Assembly: GCA_024741835.1 (NCBI GenBank)
Contig: JAENRP010000055.1
Coordinates: 52,138-116,137, forward strand
Source of the DNA: Diplocarpon mali
Lineage: Eukaryota > Ascomycota > Leotiomycetes > Helotiales > Drepanopezizaceae
DNA length: 64,000 nucleotides
Reading direction: 5' to 3'
Below the pieces are notes generated by a model that saw only the letters and a program-made list of their open reading frames with translations, was not told the DNA's origin and made no database searches. The position numbers and the translations under genes were made by a program. This document shows, one piece after another, positions 24,283 to 35,900 of this stretch (its first letter is position 1; every line of letters starts with the position of its first letter).

Positions 24283-27099
24283 AGTCCAACGACTCCGAGC
24301 AAGCATGAGAGTTCATCTCTACACTCGGATGCGTCGACCCGTTGCTGGAGGAGAGCATGAGAGAGTACCATGAGTCAACCAAATACCTGGCATGTTTCCT
24401 CTCTTCTCGCGAGCACAGAGTCTTCTCGCTCGTGCCACGGCTGAGCGTTTCACCAGATCGGCCTGGGCTATATGCAGATGCAGATTGACGATGGCATCTC
24501 CCCAGGACCTGGGGCCGATGTGAGCTGTCCCTCGCCGCTGAAGGTTACTTTCCCCGTCCCCGTCGGCCCAGGGCCTGCCTGAGTCCAGCCATCCATGGTA
24601 CTCTGCGTCTCAACCGAGCCCCCTGCCGCTCCTCAACCAGGGTCGATCGGGCAGGTAAACCGATGGGCCCCGAGAGATCTCATCTGAGATACGACAGAAA
24701 AAGGCATCCGTCTCATCAGCCCCCCTCGCATGATGGAGCAGTCGTGGGAGCGCATGGTCCCAAATGGCCGAGGGAAGATGTGAGACCAGGGGGAAAGGAG
24801 CTATCACCAGAACCCGGACGGCCGATCGGAATGTGAGAAATGCGAACCTGCGAAAGGGGAGGAATCCCGGGTTGGAGAGGTTGGAGAGATCACGCAAGTC
24901 TAGACGAGATCGAGGCCCGTCGCCTGCACGGCCGGGCATCTCGAGCTGGGCATGTGCCGTTTGCATTCTTCGGCCCGAACTGGCCGGGGGACGGGGACTG
25001 TGCCGGCCGCAAGGGGATGCGTTACACCGAGGCGGCTCCCTCGGCACGGCCCTGGGGGAGAGCCCGAGCCCGAGCTGGTCGGCGTCGGAGCGAGGGCAGG
25101 TCGAGATTTCGGCTTCCTCGAGGGCAGCGAGGTTATTGACTTGCCTGGTGCTCCGCTCGGAAGATGAGCTACGCCCTTGAGGAGGCTGCCTTCATGGGAT
25201 CCCGTCTGCGCAGAATGCAACGGTCAGTAGGGGGCAGAGATCGTCCGCCGCTGTTGATGACAAGCCGGGGTCTCATCGTGGAGGCCGGCCATCCTTGAAG
25301 GCTGTGGTTTCGTGGCCTTGCTGCGTATCCACCCGGTCGAGTGCTTCAGCTTTCGCAATGTCTCTTTCGAAGGACGTTTTGCGGTCAAGGAACGCGAGCG
25401 ATGCAGCTCTTACATGCCACGGGTATGCCGAGGTGCAGCGGTCAAGTATAGTTGCCTGTCAACAAGGGGCCTGGACAACTTGCTCTGGAAGAATATGCAG
25501 TTTGTATCAGGCCGCACCAGAACCACTGGACATCAGAGTAGCCCCCCCTCTCCCCTCGGGCGTACTCCAAACTATCCGCAAGGACCATTTCGGTTTTGCT
25601 CAAGATTGCACTCTACCTGCAAGCACAGCGGGTTTCGTACCGGAGAGACAAAAAGCACGAATCAATACCTGACCGCTGCACCTCCGCGTGGGTATCGGCA
25701 CTGGGACTTCGGCCACGCATGATCCTCGAGCAAGGCGGGCAGCAAACAGCCGCAAGTCATGGGCGCTCTGCTCGTGGGTTGTGTGGACAGCATCCCTCAC
25801 GATCAAGCCTGCTTCGAACCTTCACGATCGCAGACCAGATGCCGCAATGCAGGTTGCTGGTATGCGCAAGTCAGTTGCAAGCTCGTGGGTTCCGTCCATA
25901 CAACCGTGGCCGGGTCGCAGAGTGCCAGCCAGCGCAAAGAGAGGCCATATATTTCCAGCATTGAAGGGTAAACACGCCAAGCCTGGCATGTCTTCCTCGC
26001 AGACCACATAAACACCGTATCGGCGTGCTCCCAACGGTCGCTCGCGGTGTGTTTGCCAGGCCAAGTACACGCCCATGCTCGGCCTGCGACGAAAGTATCT
26101 TCCGCGTACAGGTGCCGGCAAACTGGCGGCGGAGCAGAGACCTCCCCGGCGGCAGATGCGGACGACAGAAAGAGTAGTATTTGCACCGAATCTACCGCTG
26201 ATCCAACGTGACGCCGCCGAGGGCGTCGGTGATGCGAGGGGGTCATGGCATAAGACTTCCACCGTCCCTCCGATGAAGGGCGCGGATGCCTCGAACGTGA
26301 CGAGTTTCTGCACTCGCCATCTCGCGATGTGATACCTCAGCTGCCGAGAGTTTCGCAAGCTGCAGGCCGATCTGAAATCAGCTCGAGACCAGAGCTGCTG
26401 GCCCTGCAACGCCGGCGACGACGCGAGATTCCCCGACTCGCAAACACGCCCCTGGAAACCGTAGTGCTGCGAATCGAGACTCGCACCCGGCTCTCAGCAC
26501 GATGCGGCGGCGCCAACAAATGGAAAAGGGGGCCAGGCACGTGACGGCGGCCTTGGAGGCAGATCGCCAGCCGAGGAGCAGCGCGGCTACTGAAGTATGG
26601 ATGGCGATGCGGATCGAATGCCGTCAGGAGAACGAACGACGTGTCCAGTCATGCTGGTTTGAGCATAAATCACGTTCGTGGCGGCTACGCTCCCCACGTG
26701 CCCCGGAGCCGCAATATAAGCGGCCGACACCAGCGCCGAGACGTAACGTTCCTGGTCGAGATCGAGCGCTTCGTCCGCGGCTAACGACCTCCAGGCGCCC
26801 AACCATCATCAAAACCTACCGCTTCCGTTCGATCACCGTCGTGAGGATTGCTGGCTGGGGGCACGTTGGCCGCGTGCAGTACCAGTCCGCGCACTGGCGG
26901 TACACGGCGTGAAGAAGACCTAGCGGGGTCTGCCGGTGCGAGAGCCTCAGCCATCACCCTCGACGACCAGCGAACTCCCCGCGGCCCCCTCGGAGCAGCG
27001 ACAGACATCGTGGGCGCAGGCTGGTGACGCTGACGGCGAGTCTCCACTAGGCACTGCCAGTTCTCTCGGCCGCCGCCGAACGCAGACAGCCGCCCGGCG

Positions 27100-27738
27100 A
27101 TGACTTCTCTCGCCGAATTCCACGGCTTCCCCAACCTTCCGAGCGAGCTGCGGCTCAAGATCTGGGCCTTCGCTCTCCGTCGCCCGCGAGTCGTCAACAT
27201 AGCCGGCAAGAAGGCCATCGACCCGAAGAGGACGCCCAGGCGCTTCGTCGTAGCGTTCCTCTCCACGACCCCGCGCCCCGCCATGATAAACGCCTGCCAG
27301 GAATCCCGCTCCGAGGCCCTGGCGACGTACAGGAGATACTTCCAGACCGAGCACGCGCCCAACTGCGTGTATCTCGCGCCCGACCGGGACGCCGTCCGCT
27401 GCAGCGACAACCTCCTGGAGCACTTTGGGCCGGACGAGGTGGGGGCTGTCGAGAGGCTGGTGCTGGACGTGGCAGACGCCGGCTACTTTGGCCACTTCAA
27501 CATGGCCATCATCGCGAGCATGGCGCGCCTGACCGAGCTGGATCTGTACACGGACGAGGGCGATCTGACGTCGTGGAGGGGAGGCAATGTGCGCATCCTC
27601 AGCACGGATTTCGAGGGGGCGCGGAAGAGTGACCCAGGCTGGGCATGTCCGCGGGTCCGGATCATCGACCGGCATACGGGCGCAGAGGTGCTGTGTATTG
27701 AACGGGGGGCTCTGGCGCCCGGCTGGCGCCCCGGGTAG
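27100..27738 (+). CDS. 2EXR domain protein
   Basis: 212-residue single-exon protein. The N-terminus carries the 2EXR signature: FHGFPNLPSELRLKIW followed by ALRRPRVV (about residues 7-33). The second conserved block follows at about residues 67-73 (NACQESR, then EALATY). These proteins form a large fungal family of unknown biochemical function, often expanded and variable between strains. The C-terminal half is less conserved, ending near ERGALAPGW. The antisense frames over this gene are shadows of its GC-rich codon use. Confidence 0.85.
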   Translation: MTSLAEFHGFPNLPSELRLKIWAFALRRPRVVNIAGKKAIDPKRTPRRFVVAFLSTTPRPAMINACQESRSEALATYRRYFQTEHAPNCVYLAPDRDAVRCSDNLLEHFGPDEVGAVERLVLDVADAGYFGHFNMAIIASMARLTELDLYTDEGDLTSWRGGNVRILSTDFEGARKSDPGWACPRVRIIDRHTGAEVLCIERGALAPGWRPG

Positions 27739-30700
27739 GTGGTCGTCGTCGGGAGGAGGTCCTCGCTGACGTTCTGCACAGGGACCCTAATCCGTTCCTC
27801 ACCTAAGACCCGAGGCTGGGCCTGCTCTTGTCCATCTGCGTGATGCGCTCGGCGGAAGGATACCGATGCTCCAGTGGAGGGGGATGGGGTCGGGGATCCG
27901 AGTGCCGTACGTAGTGGGACTTTCGGACTCGTGAACATGGAGTAATGACCGGTCCCCTTGGCCTTGGAAGATCTGATGCCTTGACGACGAGAGAATCTGT
28001 CTCGACAGCCCAATTCCATCTAGTTCTCTGTGATGCCCTTCGACGCGGGTCCCTGGAATCTTCGGCACTCTCCAGGCGGCTAGTTCCCAAGGGACGCGTT
28101 CTCTGCTCTTTTGAATCCCGGCGATTGCCATGGATCCTGGCCCATATTGCGGCCTGATTTTTGTTACGGCGCGTGCCAGGAATGCGACGCATGACAAGTC
28201 TCAGCTTCAAAAGGAGTGGAATGACGCTCAAGAGAGGTGCGACGCGCTGAGGTGTTTTAGCTAGTTCTAAAAGGCTTTGCAAGTTTAGGATCAACTTGCG
28301 ACTAAGAGGAAAGCGACCTGTTTATGTAATAGGCCGGCTTCCCTATTACCCTTAGCTCTTTACATTGGAATTCTAGAAGATTGTTAAGCATTGATCCTAT
28401 CAACTTTATCGAGTTATGCCTTGCTCTCGCTGTCACAATTTCCAATTCGCCGTCACGATCGGGAACAGTACCGTATCGTGGGCGAGCACTCGGCCCAATA
28501 GCCGGAACGAACATTTTTATTTCATCGGAAATCGGCTGACCCTTTCCCGGCGACGTACCTCTCGGATGGTGCTCGATCGTTGCTCTCAAGGTAGAGTTGG
28601 CCGTTCATTTCTCGCCTTGAACCTGCGAACATGGTCCTCAAGCCATTCAATATGAGCTTTTTGCCATCATCTGACCAAGAGCTACAAGGTCGCGTATTGG
28701 CTGCGACGTTTCTGACATCCCGTCAACGACTATTTGCCTGCAAGAGAATAGACCCTCCTACTCCCTTGACCGTTTAGCCCACGGCCTCGGGCGAGCAAGA
28801 CTCCGCCCCTAGGGATCCAGTAGGGCATCCAGCCGTCGGGAAGAGACCTGCGGCCCATATGCTTTCGAAGGCTGCCGTGGCTTTAGCACATGATCTACCG
28901 GGACCGTCACGGACGAGGGCTCACCCGAGCTTCTCATGGTGTCCGATCTGTAGATAATATTTATTTCCTCTTACGACGGAGATTTCTTCCTCAAACGCGT
29001 ATATCGCCGTGTCTAGCGGGACCTGTTCATCTTCTTCCCTGACCGATATTGTCCTCCTCACCCAAGACTCATCGCCGCCTCTTCTCCTCCTCTCTTCCTG
29101 TGCAGGAGAGCCACCGGAAGCGACTTTACGAGCTGACAAGACAAGCCTTTTAGCTAATCATGCCAATCATACTCAAATGCTCGAATGCTCGAATGCTCGA
29201 GCGGAAGAAGTCGCCCAGGTAGTCTCTCGCTGTGCAGCGACTTCTCTCTTGCGCCGAATACTCTCTACAAATGCTCTATGGGGGCCGGGGGATATCAGGC
29301 GTCTGGTGCTCTCGAGGGCTGCCAGAATCATCACACCATGGAATATGCGCTTGGGGATGAGGATGCGGTGCGGAGAGAGAGGTCAGGGTAGCTAGAGATC
29401 CTAATTATGTGTTCTGCGTATGTGAAATCACAGGTTCCTCCACTGTCTATTCTTTGCATGGGGAGATTATCTCGATTTCTTTGATCCTCATCGCCGTCGC
29501 TTCGGAATCCTTTCTCTCTCCCAGAGCCTCTACTAACCCACCCTGGTCGCTACTCGATACAGTCTTTATCCTAAATCTGGGACATCGCTATGCAGCATTC
29601 CCAGCACTTTTCGCCTGCGTGCCGACCCCTCGCTAGGCTGCGGTATCTTCCTAACTCGCAGCAGCGGAGAGATATCTGTCGAAAGGAAGGCGCCGGGGGG
29701 TGGGAAGGTCGGGAGAGGGGAGGGGGAGATCGAGGTGACTGGTTTGTGTTTCGATAGAAGGCTAGCGCAACACGATAGTAACAGATAGGTGTAAGCCTTA
29801 CTAGGTTCAGTGTCGATTAGGGGCTCGCTTAATTCAAGCGAGGGAGGGTTCCGATCATTAGGTATATTATACCGCGGAGCGGAAATAATAGGTGATTTTC
29901 TCTGCTACTTGCAGGTGACACTAGGTCTGGAAGCCAATAGCGCATTTTTCGTAATCAGATGAGCTTATTTGATAGTGTTGCTTCGCGAAAAGAAAAGTGG
30001 ATATCAACCGGTGTCAATCTTACAGGTCCAAATGACCTCAAATGTGATCTAGTGCTGGATGATGCTAGACATCTACATCCAGGTCTTCCTTCAAAAAATC
30101 TAGCAGTTGATGGAAGTTGAATATCAAAAACACACGTGTTAAGCTTTGACGAACAACCCTACCCCCTTTGAGCTTTCTAGGCGAGGACCTCCCTTCGACT
30201 GCTTTAGAATCACCGCATCGCCAGGATCCATCTCGAGATTCTCTACAACGTTGGGCTTCTCTACAACTTTGGGCTTCTCATGGCGTCGGTGGCATGTTCA
30301 CTTGTTGCTCATGGTGACCAGCATTGGCCAGTCTTGTTGTTGATACGATTCCGTGTTCGGTTCGAGCAAGGGAAGTTGACTCTGGCGCAAATGCTTTACC
30401 AATAGGATTCTTAACCACGATGCAAGAGGTTAAATAGCTCATACTTAGTAGTTTAATTATATGTGAATAGTAGCTAGATCTATTCCTTGGTCATAGAGAC
30501 GAGGTAGCCTTCTAGCAGGCACATAAAGCTATGTACGGAGAATGGCTGGATATGAGAATGTCATTATGGAACCTACTGCGGATGAGGCCTATTAAAGGGT
30601 TCCGGCTTAAGCGGAGGTCTAATTTAGGTTGTAACTTTCTTATTCAAGATGACATAACGTCCCAGCTTCCGCGGCGATATTTCAGCTATTAATGCTTGCA

Positions 30701-32264
30701 TATTTTCCTTGACCAGCGCAATATAACACCAGTTCAAGTTTGCGCAGCCTGGGAGAGCTCTCGTACTAGAGCAGCGTGTAACTGTGTTCAATCTATGCAA
30801 GTAATATTCGATGTTCTAGGTCCAAAGCTGTGACTTGCGTGCTGCTGGAATACGCGAAATAAAAATTTGACGTCCTTAGAGTAGCTCTACGTCACCACAA
30901 TCCAGCCTTAGCAAGACATCAGAAGAGACATCACAGTACCACCCCTCTCTACGATGTATTTCAACGGGACCGGCAGTTTCCTGGACTCCAGACGTCAATG
31001 CTAGGGCAGGTTCTGACAAGTGAGACGCGTCCGCCGTTCTCATGGGGATATAAAGAGGTATAAACACCGGATCTTAAACCATTAAAGAACAGAGGGGAAA
31101 ACACACAAGAGCAGGCCTCAGAGAAGACCTAAAAATAAGAGAGGGAAGCACCACAATTGGGCTATCCTCGACGAGGTGTTGGGAACAATTCCCAAGTTAG
31201 GGGTGTATTCGTGTACTATGGCGGTGCGCGCGTTCTGTCTAAGTACAAAATGGGGTCCTATTTATCCTCCTCCTCGGCCCTACGCCGATCATATGACATT
31301 GCATCACGAGACCATATCGCTTCTGGTCTCTACACCATGGAGCACAAACTGGCTATCACTCCCGCTATATCTGTGTCCGAACCGTTGTTCTAGGAAGTAA
31401 ACGTAACGCGAGGAGGCCAGACCTACGTTAGGCCGTATGCTGCCGTGAGGAAGAGAAGGCTATTCAGTATAGGTGTTATCGTAGGTCGTGAAAAAGCAGA
31501 CGGCTTGATGGATATGCGGAAGTGGCATTCAATGCACTCGCCAAGCAGGTGAGGTGTGTTTTCGTCTACTTAAGTACACGCTTGTTTGGGCTCATCGGCG
31601 CTAGATGATGGGCGCGAGAGGTATCTACGGCTGTAAGCCTTTAAGCGACAAATAGATTACTTGTAACTCTCCGTTGTATCTTCGGTCGGCAACTGCTCGA
31701 ATTCCTGACCTGGCATGACTGCTTCGAACATACTTACGTAGGGTTTTGCAGGTTATTGCCATCGCAAACATGCGCAGGGCATGTACGTGCAAATATGGAG
31801 GACGAAATTGATCAGAGTCTAGGAACTCACCAACAAGCAGCGCCCCCATGTCGAATACCGCTCACTCTCACAGGACGGCAGCAGCCGTTGAGTTCCGCGG
31901 GATCGGAGCGGCCCGGAGGCTGCGGTTGCGACCGGTCACATCAGTCGGGATAAGTGGTATAATAATAGATTTGCAGGGCTTCCTCAGGATTCCTACTGCC
32001 ATGTCCGGCTTTTGCTGCAATATTCAAGAAGCCTGAATAGGTTACTTGGATCCAATAACGAAACCCTCGTGCTGCAAGCATCGTGCTTTCCTTTCCGTTC
32101 AATCACGTTGAGAACGATTGAGCGTACACCTATGTATACCCGCGTAACAGCTCTTAACCACATCTTCCAGTTGGGAACATACGTACTGCATCTGTTCATA
32201 GGTCCGAAAAATCAACATTATATGTAACAGACTATCGCCGAGACACAACAGAACAGATTTCACA
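27739..32264. other. gene-poor region, increasingly AT-rich
   Basis: 4.5 kb without a supportable gene. Short frames at 28302-28589 (-) and 28921-29139 (-) look somewhat protein-like but lack family resemblance or a clear splice structure. 29.7-31.1 kb is AT-rich with stops in all frames. No RNA gene was recognised. Confidence 0.45.
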
Positions 32265-32955
32265 ATGCATACCTCAACCGAAGACCCCAAGCACAAAATC
32301 AAGCTCCCAAACAGCAAAGATGAATCGCTGCCAGTCCTCTCGCCTTCAGCTCCGGCTTCTTCTCCCACGACCATGACAGAACTGTCCACCGACAGTGCCT
32401 CAGACAATGAATCGTCAAGCGGCTCAGACATCAGCGCCTGGCGGGAGTCCAACCCCGTCAGTCCCGGCGACGAAACCGAAGAGGAAGACGGCAAGTATCC
32501 CACATCCTCTCCCTGTATCTCGAGGTCATGACTGACCCTGTCAGCCAGAACAGGAATATTTCGCCGGCCCCTTTAGACGCGTCGCATCTCTTTCGCGGAT
32601 CCCCAGCCCAAGTCCGGGCATCGATGGCGTAGCAGAGCACCAGCGTCGCGGGCCTTCTCGGACGATAAAACTGATCAAGCAGCGGATACATAGGCCACTA
32701 GGTCTGGGGTACAGACCTGCTCGCTCTTCCGGTCTCGCTTCTGAGCTGTCCCAAGATGATTCGGATCTTGAGGAGAATGGTCACACGTCAAAATCGAAAC
32801 GACTTCCACGCCGGAGTGTCGCCAGAACCGGTCAAGTAGGCACGGATACTGGGAATGAAGGGAGTAGAGCAAAGCCGTCGCGTGCTGCGAGAAACCCGGT
32901 GGGGGAGACCGAGTCCGCAAAAATTGCTGGAGAAATGAATGTAAAGAGAAAGTGA
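32265..32955 (+). CDS. hypothetical protein with a GC-AG intron
   Basis: 210-residue protein in two exons, 32265-32490 and 32549-32955, not recognised. Exon 1 is Ser/Asp/Glu-rich (ends DETEEED). Exon 2 is basic and Ser/Arg-rich (starts EQEYFAGPFRRV, ends NVKRK). The 58-nt intron has a GC donor (G|GCAAGT), CTGAC branch site and CAG acceptor. Splicing there joins two long frames in phase and keeps 136 codons of exon 2 open. The start context is ACAATG. A further GTGAGT overlaps the stop codon, so an extra 3' exon is possible. Composition suggests a disordered, possibly nuclear protein; function is unknown. Confidence 0.6.
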
Positions 32956-35900
32956 GTGTGGACGTGCAGTCGGCGGCATTATATTGGGCTGATGCGGCTT
33001 GCGAAATGATAGTGTTAGGGTTTGAGCCAACGGAAGTGTCCGACGAGAGGTGCGAACAAGGAAGCAAAAACCACCAAGAAATTGTATAAGCACGATTGAT
33101 AGATTTTAAAGTACCCGAGCTCTAGCAGGGCTTTGATATCTCGGCGTCAACCATAGCGTTAAGTGCTGGCCTAAGAAAAGCCATTGATAGGCGTGAAAGT
33201 ATCCTGGATGCCCTGTCCGTCGCTTTGAAGTAAGCAACGTACTCTTCGCCAGGCCCTCAAAGCCGTCCCTCAGATGTACAAACGAATTCATCAGATGCTA
33301 AACAGAGTTAAAAAAAAACTCATGGCGTAGATAGCACAATTTTCGAGGATAGGAAGTTTCCAGCGCCTCTGTCGAGAAAATAGGGCAGCTTAGAATGGAC
33401 TTATCGTACTGAAACACCAGTTAAAGATAAAATCCTAATCACACTCAAGCACCTTGCCCCTACCAACCTCAGCTAGCACAGTATCTTCTCAACCATCCCT
33501 AGCCCTCTAGTTGTCGGCTCTTCCTCTGAATCTGTGCGAGAGCGGTACCTGAACACCTTGGCATAATCTCGCCAGTCGACCTGAAAGTTCCGACGATTTG
33601 CGTGTAGGGCTGTCAGAATTGGAGATTGCGATGCTGGGGAGTGAGAGGATTAGCCTAAGTATGGCTCTTGTTGTGGAGGCCTTGCAGTAGGTATTGATGC
33701 GAATCAAGAATATTAGCTTGACCTCTGCTTCTCGAGCCGAAGTAGTCCGCTCTCGTGGAGAGAAGGGAAACAAAGAAAGAAAGATAGAAAGAAAAGAAAA
33801 AGAAAAGGAGATTGAAGAAACATTAATACAGGGCGCAAAGTGGACGGATGACTTGGGCATACGGTGTTCCCGATCCAAGAACTTCTCCACGATGCTTCTG
33901 TGTACTACCATCGCCTATCATGTAGATATCAGTGTGGAGTTTCCAGAGCGGAGGAGAGCGAGCATAGGAACAATGCGTTCTCCGTCGCGGCTGGGTTGTC
34001 GGTCGAGGTCATGTCGGCGATGGGAGGACCGAGGATGACTGAGGGCCGGGGATGGGGCTGCAGATCAGTCTTGCCTAGCCTTTGCGACGATTCTGGTCTG
34101 CTCGCATACATGACTTACCGAGGCGTGTAGATAAACACCACATTTTATTGAATCGCGGCTAAGCGAGATACGTCGTTGGCGTGGTAACCCGGTCTGCGCA
34201 AGGAGGGATGACTGCTGCCCATCTACAGATGTATTCCGGATTCTCAATCACAATAGGTAAGGGGATTGAGAGAGCGCTAAATTTGGATGAAAATATGGGT
34301 TTCTGCTGTAATCATTTCATTCAAAGCACAGAGCGCGGAACTCCTTCGCAGCCCGACGAATATCCTCCCTCTTCAGAGATTTCACGGGTCTGTATCCGTC
34401 GTAACGTTTTGCTTGAGCGATCCTCTCTCCGGAGTTCATCCAAAATCAACCAACTCTTGCTTACCCTTTCACCTCGGCAAAGCTGTCAGATATCCCGTCT
34501 CAACGTCACATTGCTTCGTATCATTATAACCCCGACGGCGATTTGTGCCATCCCGGGAGCTTCTCGCACCAGGCATTCTCCCGGTGCTCAACCTTTACAG
34601 CATTCTCTTCTCGCCATCTACGAGGCCCATCAGCTTTGGAACAGCTACAAGTTGAGTTGTCAACTTACGCAGGCCGTCCAGCATGATCGTGCGTCAGCCT
34701 TAGGATGCCACTCTGCGCCTCTTTTCTATCGAGCGGTACCCCGGATGTACACTGCTTCTATGGAGTTACTTATGGAACAGCCAATGGGATCTAGACTGCC
34801 AGTAAGCGGGGTTTGAATTGCCAACGTATTTGTGACGGTAGCTGGGGGATTTTGTATCAAAGGAGGAAGAGCTTGGAGGAATGGAGCTGAGATGATAGGG
34901 CCCGGAGAAGAGCTGCGAGAACAACATGGCAAGGGCGACGGATGATGAGAATGGCCATCTAAATTCTTTGAAGAGAAACATCGTCGGAAGCTTGGAGAGC
35001 TGCTTCGCCGAAACCATCATCTCAACGACAGCAATCACAAGATCTCTCTTTTAAAAACCGTGCTTTTCAGAATAGACATTGGTTTCCTCGCCAGGCCCTG
35101 CCCATTGACCTATTTGCCCTATACGAACAGTTTTTATCAAGTTCAGCGCTTCTCTGAATCTTGCCATCTCTGCAACTGCGCTTGTGTGCCTTCATCCCTA
35201 GTGGAGAGAAAGTTATGCTATTTTTAATCAAAATTTCAATACGAAACTTTAGTGAAGTCAATATAATACCTGCGAAGATGAGTAAGAGGCGTTTTAAGGG
35301 CAATTCAAACCGCATCCGAATTGTGATCATTTTCAGTGTTTCTTTATGATATCTATTAATACTTGTGTTTTATATCAGAATTCTATTACTTATAAAGAAT
35401 GATATACGTATTACCTTGGTTGTAGTTACAGATTCCTCTTCCACTCCTACTTCCTTTGTTACTTCCTTCTCCTTTTTCTTTTCTTTTCTGCTCCTACAGT
35501 TTCCCTTGCTTTCTTTTTTTTGGAAAAATAATCTTCTTATATTTCTTCTTCTATTTTTTCTATCACTCCTTCTACTCTTCCTGCCTAGCTTTACTCTGAC
35601 TTTTTCCTTTTCATCTCTGAATTTTAATTCTTTCTTTTTGCCTCTTATTTCTCTTTTCTTTCATTTAAAGGTAAGTTTATCAAAACTGAGTCAATGGAAA
35701 GGTAAGCCAGTTCAAAAGTTGAGTTTTTGATTCCAATTAAATATATTGATACCCTGAGAATATGGGAAAAAGAGCACACTCGTGCGCCTCGCATGAGGTG
35801 ATAATACAGCTCGAATAATGTTTAATATAAAGCTAAGAAACGTTTACGTGACAACATTTGCGTTAGAACTGCACCCTTTCTTGCATCGTTTTTTTATTTT

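Larger units (their letters stand above)
21280..27099. other. gene-poor region with microsatellite cluster
   Basis: 5.8 kb with no supportable gene. 22.19-22.44 kb is a (TG/TA)n-type tract. 22.73-22.87 kb is a 9-bp minisatellite. A 12-bp unit repeats about three times near 23.60 kb, and a (GA)n run lies at about 24251-24277. 24.6-27.1 kb is GC-rich with overlapping frames on both strands but none resembling a family. The last 300 bp is the probable promoter of the 2EXR gene. Confidence 0.5.

Noticed and set aside
34181..34816. 211-codon plus frame
   Set aside because: Begins at GTG, not ATG, with no family resemblance; no consistent gene model on this strand.
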